NCBI GenBank assembly: GCA_963750045.1
Contig: CAVVPD010000007.1
Span: 186,001 to 250,000 of the forward strand
DNA length: 64,000 bases
Direction of reading: 5' to 3'
Source of the DNA: DASUAS01 sp963750045
GTDB taxonomy: Bacteria; Actinomycetota; Acidimicrobiia; IMCC26256; DASPTH01
Shown here: one piece after another, positions 16,868-24,892 of the stretch
Position numbering within the stretch: the stretch's first letter is position 1
Layout: each line of letters begins with the position of its first letter
Program-made: the position numbers and the translations under genes
Notes under the pieces: model-generated
Seen by the model: the letters and a program-made list of their open reading frames with translations, nothing else
Databases searched by the model: none
Told to the model about the DNA's origin: nothing

Positions 16868-17553
16868 TCGCCGGTGAAGCGCGGCGACCGCTTCTCGAAG
16901 AACGCGGCGATGCCCTCGGCGCGGTCGTGCGTCGTCGAGATGAGGAGGTTCAGGTCGGATTCGAGGCGGAGCGCGTCGGCGAGCGTCAGGTCACGGCCAC
17001 GCTGGACCGCGTCCCGCGCCGCGGCCTGCGCCCGCGGCGCCCCCGCCGCCAGTCGACCCGCGAGCTCCTCGGCGTGCACGCGCGGGTCGCCGACCAGGAG
17101 CGCGAGGCCCGCGCGCTCGAGCCCGGCGGCATCCACGGCGTCGCCGATCACCAACAGCCGCAGCGCGAGCGCCGCGCCGCCCATCCGGGTCAACCGTTGC
17201 GTGCCGCCCCAGCACGGCAGCTCGCCAGCGGCCACTTCCGGGAACGCCATCGACGCGGAGGGACCGACGACCCGGAGGTCGGCCGCCAGGAGGAGCTCCG
17301 CGCCCGCACCGATCGCGGGACCGTTCCACACCGCGACGGTCGGCGCGGGAAATGCCGCGAGGAGTGCTGCCGGATCGCGCAGACCCGGTGGGGTCGCGAC
17401 CCGTGCCTCCACGGCGCCAACCCCGTCGTTCGCAGCCACCAGGAGCGCGCGCGGCGGGTCGGTCGCGAGATCGTCGAGCTCGGCGAGCAGGCGACCGCAT
17501 TGCACACCACCGATGTCGGCGATCGGGCCGGGCACCAGGTCGATCGTCGCCAC
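16864..17553 (-). CDS. Enoyl-CoA hydratase/isomerase family protein
   Basis: GTG at 17553 gives 229 residues. Crotonase motifs: W-N-G-P-A-I-G-A-G-A-E-L-L-L-A-A-D-L-R and M-A-F-P-E-V-A-A-G-E-L-P-C-W-G-G-T-Q-R-L. The N-terminus is short, and the oxyanion-hole loop A-A-N-D-G-V-G-A-V-E is poorly conserved, so it may be a divergent family member. The stop overlaps the CoA-transferase start (ATGA), and the gene begins 23 bp after the aldo-keto reductase. Confidence 0.8.
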   Translation of the reverse strand: MATIDLVPGPIADIGGVQCGRLLAELDDLATDPPRALLVAANDGVGAVEARVATPPGLRDPAALLAAFPAPTVAVWNGPAIGAGAELLLAADLRVVGPSASMAFPEVAAGELPCWGGTQRLTRMGGAALALRLLVIGDAVDAAGLERAGLALLVGDPRVHAEELAGRLAAGAPRAQAAARDAVQRGRDLTLADALRLESDLNLLISTTHDRAEGIAAFFEKRSPRFTGE

Positions 17554-17575
17554 GCGGGTGATGACAGACCTCCGG

Positions 17576-18511
17576 TCAGCCGCCGACGCGCGCGAGCGCG
17601 TCGACCTCCGCCCGTTCCTCCGACGTGAGGGACCAGGCGGACGTGGCCGCGGCATTGGCGCGCACCTGCTCGGGCGATGTCGCACCGGCGATGACGCTGC
17701 CCACCGTCGGCACGCCGGCCAGCCACGACAGGGCGAGCTCGGAGAGCGTGTGCCCGCGCGCCTCGGCATACTCCTGCAGCCTTTCGACCACGTCCATCCG
17801 CTCCTCCGACGCGAAGGTCTCGGCCATCGGCCCCCACGCCGCGAGGCGTGAACCCTCCGGATGGGGTTCACCGCGCCGGTACTTGCCGGTGAGCACCCCG
17901 CTCGCCAACGGGAAGTAGGGCATGAGCACGATGCCCAGCCGTTCGCACGCCGGGATCACGTCGTCCTCCACGGCGCGGTTCAGCAGGCTGTAGTCGTTCT
18001 GCGCGTTCACGAAGCGCGGCACACCCAGCTCCTTGGCCACGGCGTCGGCCTCCTCGAGCATCGCGCCGGTGAAGTTGGAGCAGCCGATCTCTCGCACCTT
18101 CCCCGCGGCGATCAGCTTGGCGAAGGCCTCGAGCGTCTCGGCGATGTGCGTGGTCCCGTCGGGGTAGTGCAGCAGGTAGAGGTCGATGTAGTCGGTACCG
18201 AGCCGGGCGAGGCTCTCGTCGCACACGCGGGTGATCAGAGCCTCACTCCCGCCGGCCTCACCCTCCGGAACCCGGCCCCCCACCTTGGTGGTGATGACGG
18301 CGTCGGCCCGGCGCGAGCCGAGAGCCCGCCCGAGGAACTCCTCCGACTTCCCGCCGCCGTACATGTCGGCCGTGTCGAAATGGTTGATGCCGACGTCGAG
18401 CGCGGCGTCGACCACAGCCTGGGTCGCGGCCTCGTCGATACGCATCCCGAAGTTGTTGCACCCCAGGCCCGCGACCGAAACCTCGAGGCTCCCGACGCTG
18501 CGGGTCTCCAT
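17576..18511 (-). CDS. Aldo/keto reductase
   Basis: NADPH-dependent carbonyl reductase, 311 residues from the ATG at 18511; a GTG two codons upstream is equally possible behind the gagagg RBS. TIM-barrel motifs: G-C-N-N-F-G, N-H-F-D-T-A-D-M-Y-G-G-G-K-S-E (catalytic Asp and Tyr), T-K-V-G-G, Y-I-D-L-Y-L-L-H-Y-P-D (Lys/His region), I-G-C-S-N-F and the cofactor loop S-V-I-A-G-A-T. First gene of the acyl-CoA operon that runs down to 15181. Confidence 0.9.
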   Translation of the reverse strand: METRSVGSLEVSVAGLGCNNFGMRIDEAATQAVVDAALDVGINHFDTADMYGGGKSEEFLGRALGSRRADAVITTKVGGRVPEGEAGGSEALITRVCDESLARLGTDYIDLYLLHYPDGTTHIAETLEAFAKLIAAGKVREIGCSNFTGAMLEEADAVAKELGVPRFVNAQNDYSLLNRAVEDDVIPACERLGIVLMPYFPLASGVLTGKYRRGEPHPEGSRLAAWGPMAETFASEERMDVVERLQEYAEARGHTLSELALSWLAGVPTVGSVIAGATSPEQVRANAAATSAWSLTSEERAEVDALARVGG

Positions 18512-18585
18512 GTTCACGCCACCTCTCGTCGCCGACTCGATCCGGGCCCACGCTACCGCCGATCGATCCCGGTAGCCTCGGCCCG

Positions 18586-18899
18586 GTGCAGCTGATGGGT
18601 CGGGCGTATCGAGGCGTACGCCTGCGGGTGAACGAACTCGTGCTCGCGGCAGGCACCGACGGCATGAACGCGGTCGCGCCCCCCACACCCGAGTGAGAGT
18701 GCGGGATCTCCTCGCCGAGTGGAACGGGTGCGGACCGGTCGTCGAGGGCATGGCCGACGACTTCGCGCGCGAGGCCGGTCGGCGCGTGTCGGACGCCACC
18801 GCCTCCGAGCACGACATCCGCGGTGCGCTCGTCCTGCAGGGTGCTCGCCGAATGGTGCTCGACATCTTCGTCGCACGACCGGTCGCGCTCGTCGAGTAG
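18586..18899 (+). CDS. Hypothetical protein, probably frameshifted
   Basis: This 400-bp interval between the aldo-keto reductase and the MFS gene holds no clear intact gene. A GTG at 18586 opens a 36-codon frame ending at 18696. A second frame starting with GTG at 18693 runs 68 codons to 18899 (V-R-D-L-L-A-E-W-N-G; A-L-V-L-Q-G-A-R-R-M-V-L). Joined by a one-base shift they would give about 104 residues. I do not recognise a family. The stop lies 20 bp before the MFS start, so it may be part of that transcript. Confidence 0.3.
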
Positions 18900-18918
18900 G
18901 CGGGTACCGTCGGCGGCG

Positions 18919-20196
18919 GTGGATCTCTCGCAGTCGTTCGCACCGTTCCGGCACCGGCGCTTCGCGTTGCTGTGGTCCGGCGCGTTCGTGTCGAACATCG
19001 GCACGTGGATGGAAGCGGTCGGTGTCGGGATCCTGGTGACCACGTCGACCGGGCAGGCGGGCTGGGCCGGGCTGGTCGCGGCCGCCGGCTTCGTGCCGAC
19101 CGCGCTGCTGGCACCACTCGGTGGCGCGCTCGCCGACCGGATCCCGCGGCGGACCCTGCTCCTGACCACCACCTCGTTCCAGATCCTCTTCGCCGGTCTC
19201 CTTGCCTTCTTCGCCAGTCTCGGCGATCCGAGTCCGGGACTCGTGACCCTGCTCGTCCTCGGCGCCGGCAGCGCGAACGCGATCGGCTTCCCCGCCTACC
19301 AGGCGATGCTCCCCGATCTCGTGCCGCGCGCCGACGTTCCCGGCGCGGTTGCCCTGTCGTCGGCGCAGTGGAACCTGGGCCGAGTGATCGGTCCCGCGCT
19401 GGCCGGCGTGGTGATCGGCCTCGGTGGCTACGAGCTGGCATTCCTCATCAACACCCTGAGCTTCTTCGCGGTGTTCGCGGTCATCGCCTCGTTTCGGCTG
19501 CCCCGGCCCGCGCCGTCGCTCGGAACCTCGATCCTGCACTCGATCCGGGAAGGGGCCCGGTTCGTGCGGGGCGATCCTGCGTTGCGGTTCGTCGTGGGGT
19601 GCATGGCCTTGAACTCGCTGCTCGCGGCGCCGTTCATCGCGCTCATCCCTGCGGTTGCGCTCAAGGTGTTCGACGACGAGAAGCTCGGCACTGCGGCATT
19701 GGTGACGGCGCAGGGCGTCGGAGCGGTGTGCATGGGGCTCAGCCTGGCCGGGCTCTTCGCGCGGTTCGGCCCGCGACGCGTGCTGTTGACGATTCTCGCC
19801 ACGTTGCCCATCGCGCTCGTCGCCTACGCACTCGCACCCACGCTCCCACTCGCCGTGGTCGCGATCTTCGTGGTGGGCTTCCTCTACCTGGGGAGCCTGT
19901 CGAGCTTCACCACCATCGCCCAACTCCGCGCGCCGGCCGCGCTGCGCGGACGCGTGGTCAGCGTGCTCATGATGCTCATCGGCGCCCTGTACCCGGTCGG
20001 CAGCGTGGTCCAAGGCGCCGTCGCCGACCAGATCGGGCTGCGAGCGACCACCGCCGGCGCCGCCATCATGCTGGGCGCGCTCCTCCTGGCATGGCGAGTG
20101 CTCCGACCGAGCGCCGCCGACGCCCTCACGGACACCGTGATGACCGACACCGCGCCGCTGCCCGACGGCGCAGACCTCGGCCCGGCCGCGGCGTAG
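18919..20196 (+). CDS. MFS transporter, EntS/MFS_3-like
   Basis: GTG at 18919; 425 residues with about twelve TM helices. The N-terminus F-R-H-R-R-F-A-L-L-W-S-G-A-F-V-S-N-I-G-T-W-M and the A-D-R-I-P-R-R loop are typical of the enterobactin-exporter-like (MFS_3) group. Helix 4-5 includes N-A-I-G-F-P-A-Y-Q-A-M-L-P-D-L-V. Such proteins export siderophores or drugs; no siderophore genes are present here. The C-terminal tail is soluble and acidic. Confidence 0.85.
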   Translation: MDLSQSFAPFRHRRFALLWSGAFVSNIGTWMEAVGVGILVTTSTGQAGWAGLVAAAGFVPTALLAPLGGALADRIPRRTLLLTTTSFQILFAGLLAFFASLGDPSPGLVTLLVLGAGSANAIGFPAYQAMLPDLVPRADVPGAVALSSAQWNLGRVIGPALAGVVIGLGGYELAFLINTLSFFAVFAVIASFRLPRPAPSLGTSILHSIREGARFVRGDPALRFVVGCMALNSLLAAPFIALIPAVALKVFDDEKLGTAALVTAQGVGAVCMGLSLAGLFARFGPRRVLLTILATLPIALVAYALAPTLPLAVVAIFVVGFLYLGSLSSFTTIAQLRAPAALRGRVVSVLMMLIGALYPVGSVVQGAVADQIGLRATTAGAAIMLGALLLAWRVLRPSAADALTDTVMTDTAPLPDGADLGPAAA

Positions 20197-20212
20197 TCGC
20201 GGGTCGCGTGGG

Positions 20213-21307
20213 TCAGCCGACGGAAGCGGCCGGGACCACCCGCACGGTCGCCGGTGGGTGGGTCGCGGCCCGGACCCAACGCATGCCCATGATCCCGTGC
20301 CGGTGTCCGCAGGTGTCGACCCAGTTCGGGTGACCGGGGTCATGATGGGCCACGATCAGGCGGAACGATCCGTCGGCCTCGTAGGTGGTCGTCGCCGTGT
20401 TGCGCGAGATCGGACGGCGCTTGTCGAGGCATTCCGCCCAGATGTTGCCGAGTTGGAAGTTCCAGTACTCGCACCGCGGAGGAGTGGCCTCCACGACCAG
20501 AGCGTCGTCGGGACCGAGCGACCAGTAGCCGAGTTGGAACACGATGTTCGGGTCGCCCCCCACGAGGCGATGATGCTCCGGGTCGGGGAAGTGGAGGCGG
20601 TTGGGCTCGGCCCGCCAGGGCGCGACCCAGTCGGCGAACCAGACCGACGCACCGATGGCGTACATCGCCCCGCCCAGCAGCTGGTCGGGCACGAACGCGG
20701 GGTCGAGGGGGCGAGGAGGCTCGGTCACGCCGACGCACTCGATCGCGACTTCGGCGGCGACCTCGCGGACCCGGTCCGCGAACGTCTGGCGCACCAGGAT
20801 CATGCTCGAATCGGGCGCGAGCTCGAGCCAGTTCCCCGGATGGGGTCGTCGTGAGGCGATGATCTCGAAGGTGCCGTCAGGCGCGAGCACGAGGTCGTCG
20901 TGGTCGAGGTGGCCCGCACCGCCGGTGATCCGGTCACGCCGCGCGAAGTTCTGATTCTGGGCGGCCAGCGACAGGTAGGCGATCGTGCCGCGCCGGCCGC
21001 GGATCCGGTACTCGAGCGCGGCGTCGATTCCCGCGCTCATGTACACGTTGTCGGGATTGTCGAGCCCGAAACCACAATGCTCGGGGAGCGCGCGGAAGCG
21101 CGGGTGGCGCGGCCCTGGATTCTCGAGGAACGACGAGAGGCCGTTCTGGGTGAGGCGCGCGAGGTAGCGCAGACCCTCGGCGCGGTCGAAGGTGTCGAGG
21201 TCGAGGTCGTCGCGGTCGAGCACGGCTGCGGCATCCGCCAACACCGCGCAGAACTCGCGCCACGCCTCCCCCGAATCGACGTGCTCGTACGCGGTGGCGC
21301 GGTCCAT
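20213..21307 (-). CDS. DUF1214 domain-containing protein
   Basis: ATG at 21307 gives 364 residues. The C-terminal half has the DUF1214 signature: Y-W-N-F-Q-L-G-N-I-W, a short G-S-F-R-L-I-V-A-H-H-D-P-G motif, P-N-W-V-D-T-C-G-H-R-H-G-I-M-G-M-R-W. No signal peptide, so probably cytoplasmic. Function of the family is unknown; members often pair with DUF1254 proteins, absent here. Convergent with the MFS gene (16 bp apart) and divergent from the membrane protein gene. Confidence 0.8.
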   Translation of the reverse strand: MDRATAYEHVDSGEAWREFCAVLADAAAVLDRDDLDLDTFDRAEGLRYLARLTQNGLSSFLENPGPRHPRFRALPEHCGFGLDNPDNVYMSAGIDAALEYRIRGRRGTIAYLSLAAQNQNFARRDRITGGAGHLDHDDLVLAPDGTFEIIASRRPHPGNWLELAPDSSMILVRQTFADRVREVAAEVAIECVGVTEPPRPLDPAFVPDQLLGGAMYAIGASVWFADWVAPWRAEPNRLHFPDPEHHRLVGGDPNIVFQLGYWSLGPDDALVVEATPPRCEYWNFQLGNIWAECLDKRRPISRNTATTTYEADGSFRLIVAHHDPGHPNWVDTCGHRHGIMGMRWVRAATHPPATVRVVPAASVG

Positions 21308-21395
21308 GGCGCCATTCTTCCAGAGCGGGGGAGACCACCGCCGACCCGGCGAGCGGAGAAGGGTCCCGCACGCGGCGACGCGCGAAACTCGCGGG

Positions 21396-22166
21396 GTGGC
21401 GGACCAGGCGTCCCGGCGCTCGCGCCGACTCACGGTGGAATTGAAGTACGCGGCGATCGCAGTGATGATCGTGGCGGTCTTCGTGATCCTGCACGCCATG
21501 GGCACGTTCTCGGGCGTCAACGACACGGTGACCGACGGCATCGACCGCCTGGCCGGTTTCGGCAGCATCGGCATCTTCCTGATCGCGCTGATCGCCAACC
21601 TGTCGATCCTCGTCCAAATCCCCTACACCTTGCCGCTGCTCTCGGCCGCGCTCGGTGGCGCCAACCTGCAGAGCGTCATGACCCTCGGCGTCGCCTCGGG
21701 CCTCGGTGCCGGGATCGGCGCGGTCGCGTCGTACAAGGTGGCCGACGCGTTCGTGGCGAAGAGTCCCCGGCTCCCCGAGGGCCGCCTCTTCCGGTGGATC
21801 GCCCGCAACGTCGACGGCCGCCCCCGGCTCACCGCGTTCGGCATCTTCCTGATCGGCGTGTCGCCGGTGCCCGACGGCGCGGTGGTGGTACCGCTCGCGG
21901 TCGTGCACTACGGCATGCGGCGGCTCGCGGCGCCCCTCTTCCTCGGGAAGATGGTCCACAACCTCCTGTTCGCCTTCCTGTTCTACGCCTTCGCGTCGTG
22001 GTCGGCCGACCACGTGTCGCAGAAGGCCAGCACCGAGTTGGCGGTGCTCGTCGCATTCCTCTTCATGGTGCTGGTCGCGTACCACGCCGAGAAGGCCCGC
22101 ATCGGCCTGCGCGACCTCGAGGTGCCATCGCCGGCGGCAGAGCCCCTGGCCGAGCCACCCGCCTGA
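21396..22166 (+). CDS. Membrane protein, VTT/TVP38-like
   Basis: GTG at 21396; 256 residues with about six hydrophobic segments. After a basic N-terminus come a helix at residues 18-36, the loop-helix P-Y-T-L-P-L-L-S-A-A-L-G-G-A, the G-L-G-A-G-I-G-A-V-A-S-Y glycine-rich helix, and F-L-I-G-V-S-P-V-P-D-G-A-V-V-V-P-L followed by L-F-L-G-K-M-V-H-N-L. This order matches VTT (DedA/TVP38) proteins, membrane lipid-related half-transporters. Identification is by pattern only. Confidence 0.6.
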   Translation: MADQASRRSRRLTVELKYAAIAVMIVAVFVILHAMGTFSGVNDTVTDGIDRLAGFGSIGIFLIALIANLSILVQIPYTLPLLSAALGGANLQSVMTLGVASGLGAGIGAVASYKVADAFVAKSPRLPEGRLFRWIARNVDGRPRLTAFGIFLIGVSPVPDGAVVVPLAVVHYGMRRLAAPLFLGKMVHNLLFAFLFYAFASWSADHVSQKASTELAVLVAFLFMVLVAYHAEKARIGLRDLEVPSPAAEPLAEPPA

Positions 22167-22218
22167 GCGCCGGGCCGAGACGTGACCTCGGGAGCAGCTG
22201 CTCCTAGAATGGTCGCTC

Positions 22219-23010
22219 ATGGGAATCGCGGCCACCGGAACACGCGTCGACGACGGGGAGATCCGCGTGGAGGAGCTGGCCCGCCGCGCCGAGGTCTCGG
22301 TCGACACCATCCGCTTCTACCAGAAGCGACAGCTGCTCCCCGCGCCCCGTCGCGAGGGCCGCATCGCCTGGTACGGACCCGACCACGTCGACCGCCTGCA
22401 CCGGATCAAGGAGCTCCAGCGTCAGGGGTTCTCACTCGCGGTCATCCGCCGGCTCGTCGACGGCGAGCTCGACGCCGCCGACGCGCCGCTCGCCGCCGCG
22501 GTCGCGGGCGCCCAGGCGGGCGACGCCGAGCTGCTCACCCTCGAGGAGCTCGCCACCCGGGTGGGTGTCCCGGCCCCGTTGCTCGACGCCGTGGCGCGCG
22601 AGGGGCTGATCGTCCCGCAACAGCGCGGCGACGCGTCGGGCTACACCGCGGCCGACGCCGACGTGCTACACGCCGGGCTCGGGCTCCTCGAAGCCGGGTT
22701 CCCCCTGCCGGAGCTGCTGGCCCTGGCGCACCGGCATCACGATGCGACGCGCGCGATCGCGACCGACGCGGTCGAGATGTTCGACGAGCACGTGCGGCGG
22801 CCGATCCAGCACGGCGACCTCACCGACGGCGAGAAGGCGGAACGGCTCGTCGACGCCTTCCGCACGTTGTTGCCCATCGCGACCACCCTCGTGGCGAACC
22901 ACTTCCGCAGCGTGCTGCTGGAGGTCGCGCAAGAGCACCTCGAGGCCGTCGGCGATCCGAGCGAATTGGCGGCCGCGCGCGGCGAGCCCGGATGGGAGGG
23001 CGCGCGATGA
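22219..23010 (+). CDS. MerR-family regulator with two MerR-type HTH domains
   Basis: 263 residues. Residues 16-80 are a canonical MerR winged helix (V-E-E-L-A-R-R-A-E-V-S-V-D-T-I-R-F-Y-Q-K-R-Q-L-L; Y-G-P-D-H-V-D-R-L). Residues 110-165 repeat the pattern (L-E-E-L-A-T-R-V-G-V-P-A-P-L-L-D-A-V-A-R-E-G-L-I; Y-T-A-A-D-A-D-V-L). The C-terminal helical region probably dimerises or binds an effector; no metal-binding Cys are present. The stop overlaps the menG start by 4 bp (ATGA), so the regulator and the menaquinone methyltransferase are co-translated and probably autoregulated. Confidence 0.85.
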   Translation: MGIAATGTRVDDGEIRVEELARRAEVSVDTIRFYQKRQLLPAPRREGRIAWYGPDHVDRLHRIKELQRQGFSLAVIRRLVDGELDAADAPLAAAVAGAQAGDAELLTLEELATRVGVPAPLLDAVAREGLIVPQQRGDASGYTAADADVLHAGLGLLEAGFPLPELLALAHRHHDATRAIATDAVEMFDEHVRRPIQHGDLTDGEKAERLVDAFRTLLPIATTLVANHFRSVLLEVAQEHLEAVGDPSELAAARGEPGWEGAR

Positions 23011-23717
23011 ACGCGTCCGTGCTCGGGCACGATGGCGCACTCCCGCAGGGTCACACGAAGCGCGAAGCCGTCGAGGGCATGTTCGATCGCGTGGCGCCGC
23101 GCTATGACCGCATGAACCGGATCATCTCCCTCGGCCTCGACCGGCGGTGGCGCCACCGCACAGTCGCCACCCTGGGGCTTCCGCCCGACGCGCGCGTGCT
23201 CGACCTCGCGTGCGGTACCGGTGACCTCTGCCGTGATCTCGCCGCCGAGCGCTACGTCCCCATCGGCGTGGACTTCTCTGCGGGGATGTTGTCGGTGGCC
23301 CGCACCGACGCCCCCCTCGTACGGGCCGATGGCGCGTGCCTGCCCGTCGCCGAGGGCTCACTCGACGGCATCACGTGCGGGTTCGCGTTGCGGAACTTCG
23401 TCGATCTCGACACGGTGTTCGCCGAGTGCGCCCGCGTCCTCCGTCCGGGCGGCCGCCTCGCCGCGCTCGATGCCACCGTTCCCACCAATCCGGTGATGCG
23501 AGTGGGGAACGCGGTCTGGTTCCGGGGCGCGGTCCCGTTGCTCGGCCGGATGCTCGCGCACGAGGCCGAGGCCTACCGCTACCTCCCGAAGAGCACGGCC
23601 TACCTCCCCGCTGCACCGGAGTTGGCCGCTCGCCTCACCGGCGCCGGGTTCACCGACGTGCACCACACCTCGCTGACCGGTGGCTCGGTGCTGCTCCTGA
23701 CCGGAACGCGCGCGTGA
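23007..23717 (+). CDS. menG: Demethylmenaquinone methyltransferase
   Basis: SAM-dependent C-methylation of demethylmenaquinone, the last step of menaquinone synthesis. 236 residues from the ATG at 23007. UbiE/MenG family motifs are complete: V-E-G-M-F-D-R-V-A-P-R-Y-D-R-M-N, D-L-A-C-G-T-G-D-L (SAM motif I), G-V-D-F-S-A-G-M-L, and G-F-A-L-R-N-F-V-D. Coupled by ATGA overlap to the MerR gene before it and to menF after it. Confidence 0.92.
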   Translation: MNASVLGHDGALPQGHTKREAVEGMFDRVAPRYDRMNRIISLGLDRRWRHRTVATLGLPPDARVLDLACGTGDLCRDLAAERYVPIGVDFSAGMLSVARTDAPLVRADGACLPVAEGSLDGITCGFALRNFVDLDTVFAECARVLRPGGRLAALDATVPTNPVMRVGNAVWFRGAVPLLGRMLAHEAEAYRYLPKSTAYLPAAPELAARLTGAGFTDVHHTSLTGGSVLLLTGTRA

Positions 23718-24889
23718 CCACCACGCCTGCTCCCACACGCCTCCACGCGGTCACGCGCGAGGTGGATCCCGGTGGTGACCTCCTCGAGGCGTTCGACCCC
23801 GCGGGCTTCGCCTGGCTCCACCATCAGACCCGTCTCGTCACCTCGGGCGTCGCCGCCCGACTCGCGCCCGATGACGTCGACGCCGTGCTCGGTGCGGTCG
23901 CGGTCGTGGATCCGCTCGAGCTGCCGGCGACCGGCGCGATCGCGGTGGGGGCGCTCCCGTTCGACCCGAACGAGCGCGGCGAGCTGGTGATCCCAGCACG
24001 TGTCGTCGGCGAGCTCGACGGCCGCGCGTGGATCACCGAGATCGGCCCGGCTCCGGCCGAGCCCGGCACCGGGCCCGGCCCGCCGACCCGTTTCTCCGTC
24101 GTCGCTCCCCGCACGCGAGACGACTGGCGCATCGCCGTCGAACACGCGATCGATGCGATCGCGCGCGGAGATCTCGAGAAGGTCGTCCTCGCGCGCGAGG
24201 TGCTCGTCGAGGCCGATATCCCGTTCGACGCACGCGAGATCGTTCGCGGGCTCGTCGCTCATCAGCCGGGTTCGTTCGTCTACTCGAGCGCGGGTTTCGT
24301 CGGCGCGAGCCCCGAGCTGCTCGTGCGGCGCACCGGCGCGGTCGTCGAGTCACGCCCGGTTGCCGGCACGACCGTCGCCGACAGCGACGAGGCCCTGCTC
24401 GCGCTCGCGGCGTCGGTGAAGGACACGCGCGAGCATCGCTTCGTGGTCGACGGCATCGTCGACGCGCTGTCCGGTCGCTGTGTGGACTTGACCGTCGAGC
24501 CGATCCCCGAGGTCGCGGTGTTCGGTCCGGTCGCCCACCTCGCGACGCCGATCCGGGGCCGGCTGGTCGACCCGGCACCCAGCGCGCTCGATCTCGGGCG
24601 GCTGCTGCACCCCACCCCGGCCGTGGGCGGCACCCCGCGGTCTGCCGCGCTCGACGCGATCCGCGCGCTCGAGGGCTTCGACCGCGGTCGCTATGCCGGG
24701 CCCGTCGGTTGGGTCGACGCGCGGGGCGACGGCGAGTGGGCGATCGCGCTCCGCGGCGCGGAGCTCGACGGTACCCGGGCCCGTCTCGTCGCCGGAGCGG
24801 GCATCGTGGCCGGGTCCGATCCCGAGGCCGAGTGGGCCGAGACCCAGGCCAAGCTCGAGCCCATGCTCCGGGCCCTCGTGCGTCCCTGA
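23714..24889 (+). CDS. menF: Isochorismate synthase
   Basis: Converts chorismate to isochorismate, the entry to menaquinone synthesis. GTG at 23714 overlaps the menG stop. 391 residues. The chorismate-binding domain shows G-D-L-E-K-V-V-L-A-R-E, F-V-G-A-S-P-E-L-L-V-R, V-E-S-R-P-V-A-G-T, V-K-D-T-R-E-H, L-H-P-T-P-A-V-G-G-T-P and G-P-V-G-W-V-D. Size and motifs fit MenF/EntC. Given the men neighbours I choose MenF; no siderophore genes are nearby. Confidence 0.9.
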   Translation: MTTTPAPTRLHAVTREVDPGGDLLEAFDPAGFAWLHHQTRLVTSGVAARLAPDDVDAVLGAVAVVDPLELPATGAIAVGALPFDPNERGELVIPARVVGELDGRAWITEIGPAPAEPGTGPGPPTRFSVVAPRTRDDWRIAVEHAIDAIARGDLEKVVLAREVLVEADIPFDAREIVRGLVAHQPGSFVYSSAGFVGASPELLVRRTGAVVESRPVAGTTVADSDEALLALAASVKDTREHRFVVDGIVDALSGRCVDLTVEPIPEVAVFGPVAHLATPIRGRLVDPAPSALDLGRLLHPTPAVGGTPRSAALDAIRALEGFDRGRYAGPVGWVDARGDGEWAIALRGAELDGTRARLVAGAGIVAGSDPEAEWAETQAKLEPMLRALVRP

Positions 24890-24892
24890 CGC

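Noticed and set aside
17576..19441. A 621-codon minus-strand frame including the aldo-keto reductase
   Set aside because: The upstream half is Arg/Ser/Pro-rich antisense of the MFS gene; the reductase begins at 18511 behind a good RBS.
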